The notes under the pieces were generated by a model. That model did no database searches, was not told where the DNA came from, and saw nothing but the letters and a program-made list of their open reading frames with translations. The position numbers and the translations under genes are program-made. 64,000 bases of DNA, taken from NCBI RefSeq assembly GCF_902705855.1, contig NZ_CACSIJ010000012.1:312356-376355 (forward strand), read 5' to 3'. Each line of letters opens with the position of its first letter. The stretch's first letter is position 1. This document shows, piece after piece, positions 27,940 through 38,430 of this stretch. The DNA comes from Zhongshania aliphaticivorans. GTDB lineage: Bacteria; Pseudomonadota; Gammaproteobacteria; Pseudomonadales; Spongiibacteraceae.

Positions 27940-28336
27940 TAATATGTTGAGTGAACGACTTATCGACTTATTCGATGATTATTCGAACAACGATAATGCG
28001 ATAGAAATTATTTCACTGGCGACAACTGACGGGTTTCCCGTCCATCATTTTTCGCGCCTACATGAAGGATTTGATGTCGAAACCATGGCCGCTGCTGCAA
28101 GTACGCTTTACTCAGTAAGCAATGCTGTCACTAAGCAGATTTTATCAAAAAGCTTCAAAATTACGTTTATTGAATCTGAGCAAGGCAATGTCGCTTTTGT
28201 CGCCCTACAATTGAACGACAAGGATTTCGTACTATCCATGTCGGCCAAAAGCAATATGAACATCGCTAATTTGCGTTTATTAATTAACAGATTAGCAAAT
28301 GAAATTGGAGATATTGATCTAGCCGATGTCGCATAA
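27929..28336 (+). CDS. Roadblock/LC7 domain protein 1 (MglB-like)
   Basis: This 135-residue protein has the Roadblock/LC7 fold: helix, then [64 protein letters not shown] and a long final helix. MglB-type Roadblock proteins dimerise and stimulate MglA-like GTPases. Its start lies inside the GTPase gene, so the two proteins are probably made in fixed ratio. Confidence 0.82.
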   Translation: MSFNNMLSERLIDLFDDYSNNDNAIEIISLATTDGFPVHHFSRLHEGFDVETMAAAASTLYSVSNAVTKQILSKSFKITFIESEQGNVAFVALQLNDKDFVLSMSAKSNMNIANLRLLINRLANEIGDIDLADVA

Positions 28337-28449
28337 ACCTTAAAGCATTCAAACCTTGACATATACGTCGTAAAACGTAATTAGAAAACAAACTACACCA
28401 TTAACAATTTAATAATAGCTATACGAATTTAATCAGGAGAGTAAAAAGT

Positions 28450-28812
28450 ATGAGTAATTTAAATGACGCGGTAAAAAACTTAATGGAAATCGACGGTGCG
28501 ATAGGTTGTGCCGTTGTCGACTACACCTCCGGAATGCTATTAGGTTCCGCCGGCTCTGGGGTTGACTTAGAAATGGCTGCAGCTGGAAACAGTGAAGTAG
28601 TCAAGGCGAAGTTGAAAACAATGAAATCGCTTGGAATCACCGGCAATATAGAGGATATTTTGATCACACTTGACACACAGCTGCATATTATTCGTCCAAG
28701 CACAACCAATGAAGGCCTTTTTATCTATCTCGTACTTGATAAAAAGAACTCAAATCTAGCGCTTGCCCGCCGCAAAACGGCGGATATCGAGAGTGCACTG
28801 CAGCGAGTTTAA
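28450..28812 (+). CDS. Roadblock/LC7 domain protein 2
   Basis: This 120-residue second Roadblock-type protein has MEIDGAIGCAVVDYTSGMLL, then the AAAGNSEVVKAKLKTMKSLG helix, and LFIYLVLDKKNSNLALARR. It is more divergent than the first. It is 113 bp downstream of it, with its own strong AGGAGAG site 7-8 nt before the ATG, and may be expressed at a different level. The following terminator closes the module. Confidence 0.75.
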   Translation: MSNLNDAVKNLMEIDGAIGCAVVDYTSGMLLGSAGSGVDLEMAAAGNSEVVKAKLKTMKSLGITGNIEDILITLDTQLHIIRPSTTNEGLFIYLVLDKKNSNLALARRKTADIESALQRV

Positions 28813-28870
28813 TTAACCGTAAAATCGGATCCAACACGTTTCAATTGTATTTGGCTCCGTATAGCATAAT

Positions 28871-28900
28871 AAAAACGCCCTCTTTTTGGAGGGCGTTTTT
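28871..28900. terminator. Bidirectional rho-independent terminator
   Basis: AAAAACGCCCTC, loop TTTTTG, GAGGGCGTTTTT is a perfect 12-bp stem with U-tracts on both strands. It separates the convergent Roadblock operon and glnN. Confidence 0.92.
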
Positions 28901-28957
28901 ATTTCAAAAAATATAATCTCAAAAAGTTGAGCGCAGCCGAAAAAGACTGCGCACAGA

Positions 28958-31132
28958 TTATTTGATGAATAACATTTCAGAATATTTCGGCAGTGGCCAC
29001 AAATCATCTGCAACCAAAGTTTCCAAGGTGTCAGCGTGGCCACGAACTTCAACCATCAAACTACGCAAGGTGCTTGCAGCGTACTGCATATGCGCTTCAG
29101 TAGAATCAAAGTCATGCACTTCTAATGCAGCGCTGAGTTTTGATACCGCTGCCATCATCGCGTTGGCTTCACCGGCAACAGCGGCAGCAATGCCGCTGTC
29201 TAAAGTAATATTCAATGCCGCCATTGACGACGCGGTCGTTGCGATTTGCGATAGGTACTCGACCGCCGCTGGGTAAATCATAGTAGTCGCCATATCGACA
29301 ACCAACTTAGCTTCGACCTCAATAGACAGCAAGTATTGCTCTGAATAAACCTCAAAGCGGCTTTCTAGCTCGACGGGGGTTAATACGCCAGTGCTAGAGA
29401 ACAACTTAACAACAGACTCTTCGCGGAAAGCTGGCAATGCGTCTGCAGAAGTCGGCAAATTTTTAAGACCGCGATCCTCAACAGCCATGCGGTGCCATTC
29501 AGCTGAGTAGCCGTCGCCACCAAAAATTACGCTGCTGTGACCTTCCATCAATTCCTTCAAAACTTTAACTGCAGCAACCGGCTTGCTGGTGCCAGTGGCT
29601 AACTCAGTTTCAAGCTTGTCAGCAATCCAGTTCAAAGAATCAGCCAACATGGTATTCATCGCTACCAGTGGGCCAGACACTGAGGCTGAAGAACCTACCG
29701 CACGGAATTCAAAACGGTTGCCAGTGAAGGCAAACGGTGACGTGCGGTTACGGTCGCCAGGATCACGTTCAAATTTAAGGATTTGGCTCAAGCCTGAATC
29801 CATAAAGCCACCCACTTCAGAGGTCAGTAGCTTACCTTCTTTAATGTCGTTAAATACGCGCTCTAACTGGTCGCCCAGATAAACAGACAAAATAGCTGGA
29901 GGCGCTTCGTTAGCACCTAAACGGTGATCATTTGACGCTGACGCGATAACAGCACGCAAAAGAGGCCCAAAAAGGTGCACGCCACGAATTACTGCACCAC
30001 AAAAGAGCATAAAGTTAATATTTTCATGGGGTGTGCTACCTGGGTCCAGTAAATTACCCTGAGTTGCGTTACCCACCGACCAGTTCACGTGTTTTCCTGA
30101 GCCATTCACGCCTGCAAAAGGTTTTTCGTGCAATAAACATACAAAGCCATGACGCTTTGCAGTCAGCTTTAGCAGGGTCATCAGTAGCTGCTGGTGATCA
30201 GATGCGATATTCGCTGCCTCATAATAGGGCGCGATTTCAAACTGACCTGGTGCTACTTCGTTGTGATGGGTCTTAGCTGGAATACCTAAACGGTACAATT
30301 TGTCTTCTAAATCTTGCATGAAGACCTGAACACGCTCCGGAATAGCAGCAAAGTAATGGTCGTCAAACTGCTGACCTTTCGCTGGCGGGGCGCCAAACAA
30401 AGTACGCCCCGCTAGCAGTAAATCTGGACGACTATTGGCGAAGTTCGAGTCAATCAGGAAATATTCCTGCTCAGCACCGCAGCTAGAGTTCAGCGCAGCA
30501 ATGTCAGTTTCGCCCATTAAAGACAGAACACGCTGCCCGGCTTTATTCATTGCAGAGTTAGAGCGCAGCAGTGGAATTTTCTTATCCAGCGCTTCACCGG
30601 TCCAACTCATGAAAACGCTAGGAATCATCAGCGTTGAACCGTTATCGGTGTGCATAATGTAAGCAGGGCTGGTTGGGTCCCATGCGGTATAACCACGCGC
30701 AGCGTTGGTCATACGCAGGCTGCCGTTAGGGAAAGAAGAGCCGTCTGGCTCACCTTTAATTAACAAGCTACCGGTGAATTCAGTAATCGCATTACCGTCT
30801 GAATTGGTAATGATAAAGCCGTCGTGCTTCTCAGCAGTGGCGTTGGTCATTGGGTAGAAAATATGCGAGAAAAACTTAACGCCTTTACCTAGCGCCCAAT
30901 CTTTCATAGCCGCAGCAACAACGTCAGCCGTAGCTGAATCAAGCGGAGCACCAGTCTGTACGGTAGTTTTCACTGCCTTAAATGCATTTTTAGACAGCGC
31001 CTCCTCCATCTTCGCAAGATTGAATACATCACTTGCCCAGATTTTACTGAGAGGTTCAGGCATCGTAACGTCTATCGACTTACGATTAACAATTTGAGAA
31101 ACAGCTTGAACACGCGCTTGATTGCGACTCAT
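28958..31132 (-). CDS. glnN: Type III glutamine synthetase
   Basis: This 724-residue GlnN-type enzyme makes glutamine from glutamate and ammonia with ATP. GSIII hallmarks are the opening KIWASDVFNLAKMEE, SWTGEALDKKIPLL, CGAEQEYFLID (metal-binding Glu), AKTHHNEVAPGQFEIAP, FAGVNGSGKHVNWS and NRTSPFAFTGNRFEFRAVGS. It is the long form, unlike GlnA, and lacks the adenylylation tyrosine loop. It probably complements a GlnA elsewhere under nitrogen limitation. Confidence 0.95.
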   Translation of the reverse strand: MSRNQARVQAVSQIVNRKSIDVTMPEPLSKIWASDVFNLAKMEEALSKNAFKAVKTTVQTGAPLDSATADVVAAAMKDWALGKGVKFFSHIFYPMTNATAEKHDGFIITNSDGNAITEFTGSLLIKGEPDGSSFPNGSLRMTNAARGYTAWDPTSPAYIMHTDNGSTLMIPSVFMSWTGEALDKKIPLLRSNSAMNKAGQRVLSLMGETDIAALNSSCGAEQEYFLIDSNFANSRPDLLLAGRTLFGAPPAKGQQFDDHYFAAIPERVQVFMQDLEDKLYRLGIPAKTHHNEVAPGQFEIAPYYEAANIASDHQQLLMTLLKLTAKRHGFVCLLHEKPFAGVNGSGKHVNWSVGNATQGNLLDPGSTPHENINFMLFCGAVIRGVHLFGPLLRAVIASASNDHRLGANEAPPAILSVYLGDQLERVFNDIKEGKLLTSEVGGFMDSGLSQILKFERDPGDRNRTSPFAFTGNRFEFRAVGSSASVSGPLVAMNTMLADSLNWIADKLETELATGTSKPVAAVKVLKELMEGHSSVIFGGDGYSAEWHRMAVEDRGLKNLPTSADALPAFREESVVKLFSSTGVLTPVELESRFEVYSEQYLLSIEVEAKLVVDMATTMIYPAAVEYLSQIATTASSMAALNITLDSGIAAAVAGEANAMMAAVSKLSAALEVHDFDSTEAHMQYAASTLRSLMVEVRGHADTLETLVADDLWPLPKYSEMLFIK

Positions 31133-31430
31133 TAAGGAAACCTCGCCTTATAGAATGATTAAGTAATGGGTATCACTTGAGGTTACTGAGAATCAGGAAC
31201 TGAAATGATTGTCAAAATACTAGCAAAATTTGCACCAGTCTGACGCAAACACTGCCAATTCAGAAAAATATTTCTATTTTATTACCATGCCCGCGGCAGT
31301 ATAGCGCCACGCCAAACAAATACTAGAGTTTGCCAAACCGAGCAGGCGGGCCACATACAAGGCAATAGGTTTTGCCGGTATACTGCGCGTCCTTTTACCT
31401 CAATCAGCCCACCGCAGCGAAACACCGACC

Positions 31431-32657
31431 GTGCCGACTAGCCTTAATAAATACGACGTGATCATTCTTGGTGCAGGCGCATCTGGCCTGATGTGCGCAC
31501 TCACCGCGGCCCAACGCGGCCGTCGCGTGCTAGTGCTAGAAAAAGCCAACAAAGTGGGTAAGAAAATTCTCATGTCTGGCGGCGGACGCTGTAATTTCAC
31601 CAATCACTTTGTAGAAGCCGACAATTTCATCTCAAACAACCCCCACTTCAGCAAAGCCGCGCTGACCCGCTACACCCAGTGGGATTTCATCGGCATGGTA
31701 GAGCGCCACCAGATTCCCTACGAAGAACGCCGTCACAGCCAATTGTTTTGCCTGAATTCGGCAAAAGACATACTCAATATGCTGTTGGACGAATGCGCCA
31801 AAGCCGGCGCAGAAATCCGCACCCACGCAGAATTAGTCTCTATCACAGAAGTCCAGCAAAGCGAGGACTCCGCTCGCTACCAACTTGTCGTAAACCAGCA
31901 AGGCAGCCATCTTGAGCTGCGTTGCCACTCTTTTGTTGTTGCCTCCGGTGCGCTATCCATTCCCACCCTCGGCGGCAGTGGTATTGGCTACGATATTGCT
32001 CGGCAATTTGGACTGACACTTACCAAGCGTCACGCTGGCTTGGTGCCGTTTATGTTCAGCGATGCGATGAAGCAGCTCTGCGAGAAACTCGCTGGTTTAG
32101 CGCTAGAAGTCGAGCTGAGCGCAAACAAAATCAGCTTCACTGAGAACATTCTCTTTACCCACCGCGGTATCTCCGGCCCCGCCGCGCTGCAAGTCTCGAA
32201 TTACTGGAATCCCGGCGACAGCATCACCGTTAACTTACTTCCGAACGTCGACGCCGGCGATTGGTTGCTAAATGCTAAAAAAGAGCAGGCAAAAAGCCTA
32301 TTAAGAACGGTGCTAAGTCACAAATTATCTAAAGGCTTAGTCGCAGAACTGCAATGGCTGTGGTGGCATGATCAAGCCGAAAAACCGATGTCTGAATTTT
32401 CCGACAAACAACTTATTAGCATTGGCGAAAAACTCAATAACTGGTTATTAAGACCCTCCGGTACTGAGGGCTACCGCACCGCAGAAGTCACCCGTGGTGG
32501 TGTCGACACCGCCGGCATTAGCTCCAAAACAATGGAAGCAAAAAACCAAGCTGGATTGTATTTTATTGGCGAAGTCGTCGATGTTACGGGCTGGCTCGGT
32601 GGCTTTAATTTCCAATGGGCGTGGTCATCGGGTTACAGCGCGGGATTAGTAGCGTGA
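31431..32657 (+). CDS. HI0933/YhiN-type FAD-binding oxidoreductase
   Basis: This 408-residue flavoprotein is of the aminoacetone-oxidase/YhiN family. The Rossmann motif VIILGAGASGLMCALTA is followed by KKILMSGGGRCNFTN, RKDxxFS-like YEERRHSQLFCLN, and the late GGV-TAGISSKTMEAK and GWLGGFNFQWAWSSG. The reaction is uncertain. The GTG start overlaps no gene. The next gene begins inside its TGA stop. Confidence 0.88.
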   Translation: MPTSLNKYDVIILGAGASGLMCALTAAQRGRRVLVLEKANKVGKKILMSGGGRCNFTNHFVEADNFISNNPHFSKAALTRYTQWDFIGMVERHQIPYEERRHSQLFCLNSAKDILNMLLDECAKAGAEIRTHAELVSITEVQQSEDSARYQLVVNQQGSHLELRCHSFVVASGALSIPTLGGSGIGYDIARQFGLTLTKRHAGLVPFMFSDAMKQLCEKLAGLALEVELSANKISFTENILFTHRGISGPAALQVSNYWNPGDSITVNLLPNVDAGDWLLNAKKEQAKSLLRTVLSHKLSKGLVAELQWLWWHDQAEKPMSEFSDKQLISIGEKLNNWLLRPSGTEGYRTAEVTRGGVDTAGISSKTMEAKNQAGLYFIGEVVDVTGWLGGFNFQWAWSSGYSAGLVA

Positions 32658-33154
32658 GTTCAGGCATCAGTATTCGCCCCTATCGTGTAACTGAATTAAA
32701 CGCAGTGGTAACGCTATTTCAACGCAGTATCCGCGAGCTCGGCGCAAAACATTATAGCGACGCTCAACACGCGGCATGGGCACCAGACAAAATAGATCAC
32801 GGGGCATGGCAGCAAAACCTAGCTAACGCACACACATTAATTGCAGAAGTAAATCACCACATCGCCGGCTTCATATCCTTCTACACCAAAGAAGACGCCA
32901 CCGGCTACATCGATCTACTTTACTGCTGCCCTCACCATTCACGGCAAGGCATTGCCAGTGCCCTCTACACACAGGCGGAAGCGATACTCTACCGCGAAGG
33001 TACAAACACCCTCCGTACACATGCAAGTTTAAGTGCCCATGCATTCTTTACTCGGCAGGGCTTCGTTGTTGAACAATTAGAAACCGTTAGCCGCCGCAAT
33101 ATTGAACTGCCCCGTTATGCAATGCGCAAAACACACCCAAAATCACCGCTGTAA
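32654..33154 (+). CDS. GNAT family N-acetyltransferase
   Basis: This is a 166-residue acetyltransferase with the GNAT pattern: PYRVTELNAVVTLFQ, then LIAEVNHHIAGFISF and the acetyl-CoA loop CCPHHSRQGIASALY. GFVVEQLETVSRRNIELPRY is a common ending in the YafP-like group. The GTG start overlaps the upstream stop (GTGA), which couples translation; the longer frame to 32615 is read from the wrong place. Confidence 0.8.
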   Translation: MSSGISIRPYRVTELNAVVTLFQRSIRELGAKHYSDAQHAAWAPDKIDHGAWQQNLANAHTLIAEVNHHIAGFISFYTKEDATGYIDLLYCCPHHSRQGIASALYTQAEAILYREGTNTLRTHASLSAHAFFTRQGFVVEQLETVSRRNIELPRYAMRKTHPKSPL

Positions 33155-33228
33155 CTTTTCAACCCCACAACGCAATCATGCTAAAATCCACTGCTTGATT
33201 GCCATTTCTGCTGGAAGCCATCACACCC

Positions 33229-34890
33229 ATGATCAGACTGACCGACCTCAAACTGCCGCTAAACCATAGCGACGCTGAATTACGCAGCGCGATTCTCGGA
33301 AAACTATCACTGGCCGACACCGAATTACTCGACTTCTCAATATTTAAACGCAGCTACGACGCCCGTAAAAAAGACAATATTCTACTGATTTATATGCTGG
33401 ATTTAAGCCTCACCACGGAGGCAGAACAGCGCTTACTCGCTGACAAAAAATTACAGGCCATCGTTCGCCCAAGCCCAGATACCAGTTACAAATTCCTTGC
33501 CCAAGCCGCCAGCGATTTTCCCACCGCAGAACAACAGCGCCCCGTCATTATCGGCTTTGGCCCCTGCGGTATTTTAGCAGCCTTAGTGCTGGCGCAAATG
33601 GGCCTAAAGCCCATAGTGTTAGAGCGCGGCCAAGACGTGCGACAACGCACCAAAGACACCTGGGGGCTGTGGCGAGAACGCAAACTCAACACTGAATCTA
33701 ATGTGCAATATGGAGAAGGCGGCGCAGGCACCTTCTCCGACGGCAAGCTCTACAGCCAAGTGAAAGACCGGCGTTTTCTAGGCCGTAAAGTCATGACCGA
33801 ATTCGTCAAAGCGGGTGCGCCAGAAGAAATTCTAATGGTCAGCAAACCGCATATCGGCACCTTTAAGCTGGTAAAAATGGTAGAAAATATCCGCGCCGAG
33901 ATTACCCGCTTGGGCGGCGAAATACGCTTTAACACCAAGGTCGATACCGTTCACCGCGAACCAGCAGATAACGATCAAGGCCAAGTTACCGGCCTCACCC
34001 TAAGCACCGGCGAGCACTTACCAACCCGCCACGTGGTGCTGGCTATCGGCCACAGCGCCCGCGACACGTTTGAAATGCTGTTAAACCAAGGCGTTTATAT
34101 TGAACCAAAACCGTTTTCCATCGGTTTTAGAATTGAGCACCCACAGTCTGTTATCGATAAAGCACGATTTGGCGAGTACGCCGGCCACCCAATATTAGGC
34201 GCCGCCGACTATAAATTGGTTCACCACTGTAAAAATGGCCGCAGCGTTTACAGCTTCTGCATGTGTCCTGGAGGCACCGTAGTTGCCGCCACATCGGAAA
34301 AAGGTCGCGTTGTGACCAATGGTATGTCGCAATACTCTCGTAATGAACGCAATGCCAATGCCGCCATTGTCGTGGGCATAGAGCCAGAAAAAGACTACCC
34401 AGAACACACGCTAGCGGGCATAGACTTACAGCGCAAATTAGAAACACTGGCCTACCAGCTTGGCGGTGAAAACTATGACGCCCCCGCGCAGCTAGTCGGC
34501 GACTACTTACGCAACACCCCCTCTACCGAGCTCGCCAGCGTAACGCCTTCATATAAACCCGGCGTGTCTCTGGGCGATCTCTCAAAAGCTCTACCCGACT
34601 TCGCCAATGAAGCCATTCGCGAAGCCATTCCTGCCTTCGACAAACAGATCAAAGGCTTTGCCATGAACGATGCCATTCTCACCGGCATCGAAACCCGCAC
34701 ATCATCACCCATCTGTATTAAACGTGGTAAAGACTATCAAAACTTAAATACCCGTGGCCTTTATCCAGCAGGTGAAGGAGCAGGTTATGCTGGCGGTATA
34801 CTCTCGGCCGGTATTGACGGCATTAAAGTTGCCGAGGCAGTAGCCATTGATTTGCTGGGATTGGATATTCCAATACCGGATGGGCGCTAA
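33229..34890 (+). CDS. FAD-dependent dehydrogenase, COG2509 family
   Basis: This 553-residue protein begins with a ferredoxin-like domain (IRLTDLKLPLNHSDAEL) followed by a Rossmann motif (PVIIGFGPCGILAALVLAQ), then VQYGEGGAGTFSDGKLYS and the FAD loop YPAGEGAGYAGGILSAGIDG. These are the COG2509 signature, mostly uncharacterised; some members have roles in quinone or carotenoid-like reduction. The ATG at 33229 is chosen over a TTG ten codons upstream. Confidence 0.85.
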   Translation: MIRLTDLKLPLNHSDAELRSAILGKLSLADTELLDFSIFKRSYDARKKDNILLIYMLDLSLTTEAEQRLLADKKLQAIVRPSPDTSYKFLAQAASDFPTAEQQRPVIIGFGPCGILAALVLAQMGLKPIVLERGQDVRQRTKDTWGLWRERKLNTESNVQYGEGGAGTFSDGKLYSQVKDRRFLGRKVMTEFVKAGAPEEILMVSKPHIGTFKLVKMVENIRAEITRLGGEIRFNTKVDTVHREPADNDQGQVTGLTLSTGEHLPTRHVVLAIGHSARDTFEMLLNQGVYIEPKPFSIGFRIEHPQSVIDKARFGEYAGHPILGAADYKLVHHCKNGRSVYSFCMCPGGTVVAATSEKGRVVTNGMSQYSRNERNANAAIVVGIEPEKDYPEHTLAGIDLQRKLETLAYQLGGENYDAPAQLVGDYLRNTPSTELASVTPSYKPGVSLGDLSKALPDFANEAIREAIPAFDKQIKGFAMNDAILTGIETRTSSPICIKRGKDYQNLNTRGLYPAGEGAGYAGGILSAGIDGIKVAEAVAIDLLGLDIPIPDGR

Positions 34891-35008
34891 GTTCCTGTAC
34901 TAGAATTCGTACGAATCGACATTGACCACAATAAGCCCAAGCCCCACAGGCGCTAATAGCTTAGAATAGAACCCACTTAACTCATTAAACGCATATAGAG
35001 GTTATTGC

Positions 35009-35551
35009 ATGGCATCTCTGCAAGAGCAGCTTCTTAAAGCCGGCATGGTCGACAAGAAAAAGGCCAAGCAAATCGGCCACGAAAAACGTAAACAAGCCAA
35101 GCAGGCGAAAGGCACTGGCACGGTGATTGTTGATGAGGGTAAAGAAGCGGCAAAGCGCGCACTGGCCGAGAAAGCCGAACGCGACCGTGAAATGAATCGC
35201 CAACGTCAGGCCGAGGCCGACAAAAAAGCGATTCAAGCCCAGATCATTCAGCTGATTACGCTCAACAAAATCAATCGCAAAAATGGCGAGATTGCCTATC
35301 AGTTCACCGATGGCAAAAAAATCAAAAAGCTCTACGTTGACGCACTATTGCAAACCCAATTAATCAAAGGCGTTATTGCCCTGGTTAAATTGAAGGACGG
35401 CTATGAACTCGTTCCCGCAGCGATTGCCGACAAGATCAAGCAGCGCGACGAATCGGTAATACTCGTTCACAATACCAAGCCCGCTAACGACGTTGTAGAA
35501 GAAGACGATCCTTACGCAGCCTATGAAATCCCAGACGACTTAATGTGGTAA
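35009..35551 (+). CDS. yaiL: DUF2058 nucleoprotein YaiL
   Basis: This 180-residue, strongly basic and Lys/Gln-rich protein matches the YaiL/DUF2058 family: ASLQEQLLKAGMVDKKKAKQ, AEKAERDREMNRQRQAEAD, then QIIQLITLNKIN and a terminal domain with FTDGKKIKKLYVD. Function unknown. Its TAA stop at 35549-35551 is in the same frame as recQ, with no other stop between. Confidence 0.85.
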   Translation: MASLQEQLLKAGMVDKKKAKQIGHEKRKQAKQAKGTGTVIVDEGKEAAKRALAEKAERDREMNRQRQAEADKKAIQAQIIQLITLNKINRKNGEIAYQFTDGKKIKKLYVDALLQTQLIKGVIALVKLKDGYELVPAAIADKIKQRDESVILVHNTKPANDVVEEDDPYAAYEIPDDLMW

Positions 35552-35689
35552 CGCGCTATCTTACACACTGACACCAGCAACACCGAAGACGCCGCTCTAC
35601 ACATTCTGCAAACCATCTACGGTTACGATGCCTTTCGTAACCAACAAGCAGACATCGTAAACCACGTCGTTAACGGCGGCGACGCCCTA

Positions 35690-37702
35690 GTGCTCATGCC
35701 AACGGGCGGCGGTAAATCGCTGTGTTTTCAGGTGCCAGCGCTGGTGCGCAGCGGCACCGCCATTGTCGTATCGCCGCTGATTGCACTGATGCAAGATCAG
35801 GTTATGGCCCTGCGCCAAAACGGGATTAAAGCGGCGTTTTTGAATTCCAGTCAAAGCGCCATGGAAGTCAACGGTGTAGAAACCGCGCTCATGAATGGCG
35901 AGCTAGATCTGCTTTACGTCGCCCCAGAACGATTAATGATGCCGCGCATGCTCGACTTACTGAGCCGAGCGCCACTGGCCTTATTCGCCATCGACGAAGC
36001 CCATTGCGTGTCACAGTGGGGCCATGACTTTCGGCCCGAGTACATCAAGCTTTCCATTCTGCACGAACGCTTTCCCGATATTCCCCGCATTGCGCTCACC
36101 GCCACGGCGGATGGCCCAACCCAGCGTGAGATCATCGAGCGGCTATCGCTGCAAGAGGCCCGCGTTTTTAACGACGGCTTCGACCGGCCCAATATTCGCT
36201 ACCGCATCAGCGAAAATCAGGGCAATGCCCGTGAACAATTACTGCGTTTTATTCTGAACGAGCACGAAGGCGAAGCCGGCATTGTGTACTGCCTATCACG
36301 CAAACGGGTAGATGAAGTCGCGCAATGGCTAAGCACCAAAGGCATGACCGCGCTGCCCTACCACGCAGGTTTAGGCAACGAAGTACGCCAACAACATCAG
36401 GAGCGATTCCTGCGCGAAGACGGCGTGATTATCATTGCCACCATTGCCTTCGGCATGGGCATAGACAAACCCGATGTACGCTTTGTCGCCCACTTAAACC
36501 TGCCCAAAAGTATTGAAGCCTATTATCAAGAAACCGGCCGCGCTGGCCGCGACGGTTTAGCCGCCGACGCCTGGATGGCCTACGGCCTGCAAGACGTGAT
36601 CACCCTTCGTCAAATGCAGGGCAACTCCACCGCAGAAGAAGGCCGCAAACGGCTAGAGCAACATAAATTAGATGCCATGCTCGGCCTGTGCGAACTCACC
36701 ACCTGTCGCCGCCAAGCCTTGCTGCGTTATTTTGACGACAACTTAGATCATCCCTGTGGCAACTGCGACAACTGCCTCACACCACCAGAAACTTGGGACG
36801 CCACCCTCGCCGCACAAAAAGCCCTGTCCTGTGTATACCGCACCGGCCAGCGTTTTGGCGTGAGCTATTTAGTCGATGTGTTACTCGGTAAAGAACACGA
36901 ACGCATCAGCCAATTTGGCCACGATAAAATTTCCACCTACGGCATTGGCACCGAACTCAACGCCACCGAATGGCGCACCTTGTATCGGCAAATAATTGCA
37001 CGGGGCTTATTAAGAGTAGACGTAGAAGGCTATGGCAGCGTGCAACTCACCGATACCGCACGCCCAATATTGAAAGGTGAAGAACAACTCACTTTAAGGA
37101 AAATGGTTAAAGTGAGTAAAAAAAGCAAGGAACGCAAAACCCGCTCATTTTCTGGCGCCGCAAACAACACCCTATGGGATGCTCTGCGCGAACATCGCAA
37201 AACACTGGCCACCGAACAAAGCATTCCGGCTTACATGATTTTCCACGACGCCACCCTCGCCGAAATGACCGAACGCCAACCCCAAACCCTAGAACAATTG
37301 GGCCGCATATCTGGTATTGGCGAGCGCAAATTAGAAGCCTACGGCCAAGGGTTTTTAGACGTCATTCTGGCCAACGCTGGCACCGACAATGAGCAAAATG
37401 ACGGTATCAACGACACCGCCGCCAATAGTATTTTACTATTAAAACGAGGTAACTCAGCCGAGGATATCGCTACCCAGCGTAAACTTTCACTCAACACCAT
37501 CTACACCCATCTTTGCCAAGGCATCGCCAATAGCGAACTGAGCCTTAGCGACGTGATCAATTTAGATGAAGCGCAGATCAAAGAAATTCGATTCGCCTTT
37601 GAGCTGAGTGAAGACGGCAAAATGAAAACCGTGTTTGAGTCTTTGGACGGGGAGTATGACTACACTATTTTGAAGTGTGTGAAGGCGTCGTTGAGTAGTT
37701 AA
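35690..37702 (+). CDS. recQ: ATP-dependent DNA helicase RecQ (N-terminal start not resolved)
   Basis: RecQ unwinds DNA at stalled forks and in recombination. Walker A is MPTGGGKS, Walker [20 protein letters not shown], motif [12 protein letters not shown]; the zinc module CDNCL and HRDC helix [15 protein letters not shown] follow, with an extra C-terminal helix-turn-helix. GTG 35690 is the first ordinary start, but residues before it ([20 protein letters not shown], encoded from about 35594) belong to the RecQ fold. See the finding on the missing start. Confidence 0.92.
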   Translation: MLMPTGGGKSLCFQVPALVRSGTAIVVSPLIALMQDQVMALRQNGIKAAFLNSSQSAMEVNGVETALMNGELDLLYVAPERLMMPRMLDLLSRAPLALFAIDEAHCVSQWGHDFRPEYIKLSILHERFPDIPRIALTATADGPTQREIIERLSLQEARVFNDGFDRPNIRYRISENQGNAREQLLRFILNEHEGEAGIVYCLSRKRVDEVAQWLSTKGMTALPYHAGLGNEVRQQHQERFLREDGVIIIATIAFGMGIDKPDVRFVAHLNLPKSIEAYYQETGRAGRDGLAADAWMAYGLQDVITLRQMQGNSTAEEGRKRLEQHKLDAMLGLCELTTCRRQALLRYFDDNLDHPCGNCDNCLTPPETWDATLAAQKALSCVYRTGQRFGVSYLVDVLLGKEHERISQFGHDKISTYGIGTELNATEWRTLYRQIIARGLLRVDVEGYGSVQLTDTARPILKGEEQLTLRKMVKVSKKSKERKTRSFSGAANNTLWDALREHRKTLATEQSIPAYMIFHDATLAEMTERQPQTLEQLGRISGIGERKLEAYGQGFLDVILANAGTDNEQNDGINDTAANSILLLKRGNSAEDIATQRKLSLNTIYTHLCQGIANSELSLSDVINLDEAQIKEIRFAFELSEDGKMKTVFESLDGEYDYTILKCVKASLSS

Positions 37703-37744
37703 GCCATTATTCAAAACTTAGCGATGTTTCAGAAAAATTTAAGC

Positions 37745-37773
37745 ATGCGAGGCCATTTCAGCCCCGCATTTTT
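37745..37773 (+). terminator. Terminator after recQ
   Basis: ATGCG-a-GGC pairs with GCC-c-CGCAT across a 7-nt loop, one mismatch, followed by TTTT. It lies 43 bp after the recQ stop. Confidence 0.7.
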
Positions 37774-37794
37774 ATAAGCCGATCACCCCTTTAA

Positions 37795-38292
37795 TTAAGC
37801 GATACGGTATTTCGGATTTGAGCCGTAGCGATTATCGCCGTCATCACTGTCTTGAACAGAGAAGATGATCAAAGCAATCCAGCCTATGATGGGAATCAGA
37901 GCCAACAACAAAAACCAGCCAGAACGGTTGGTATCATGTAAGCGACGAACGCAGACCGCAATGCTAGGCAAAATCACAGCGAGGGAATAAATCGCACCTA
38001 AAACACCCACGCCTACGTCTGGATCCATGAGCCCAAACATTCCATCAACAAAGCCCAAAGCCATACTCGCAAGCATATTAAACAGAGTAAAAAACCAGTA
38101 CTCTTTTCGCCGGGCGCGACCTTCAAATGTCACGTATTTTTTCAGTACAGCGGTGTAATAAGACACCGCAGCTTGTTCGACAATAACGCCAGAAACACCG
38201 CCAGCCTCCGCTACTGCCGTTAATATTGAACCGCAGTGCTTACACTTGATCGCGCCTTCCTGAATATCTTCTTTACAAAATTGGCATTGCAT
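37795..38292 (-). CDS. DUF805 membrane protein with N-terminal zinc ribbon
   Basis: This 165-residue protein opens with a zinc ribbon (Cys3-x2-Cys6 and Cys17-x2-Cys20) followed by a DUF805 membrane part with four helices. YVTFEGRARRKEYWFFTLFN and VRRLHDTNRSGWFLLL are the DUF805 motifs. Function unknown; the ribbon may bind nucleic acid or a partner. Confidence 0.82.
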   Translation of the reverse strand: MQCQFCKEDIQEGAIKCKHCGSILTAVAEAGGVSGVIVEQAAVSYYTAVLKKYVTFEGRARRKEYWFFTLFNMLASMALGFVDGMFGLMDPDVGVGVLGAIYSLAVILPSIAVCVRRLHDTNRSGWFLLLALIPIIGWIALIIFSVQDSDDGDNRYGSNPKYRIA

Positions 38293-38430
38293 AGGGTATC
38301 TCCATATATCGTTTTTAACTTCTTACCACGTCCATTTACTGTCGCTGAAGTGTAGCGTTTTCATCGGACTACGCCACCCCACACCAAGGAATCATCCATA
38401 ACAATTAATAATTTGATCATTCGCGGTAAA

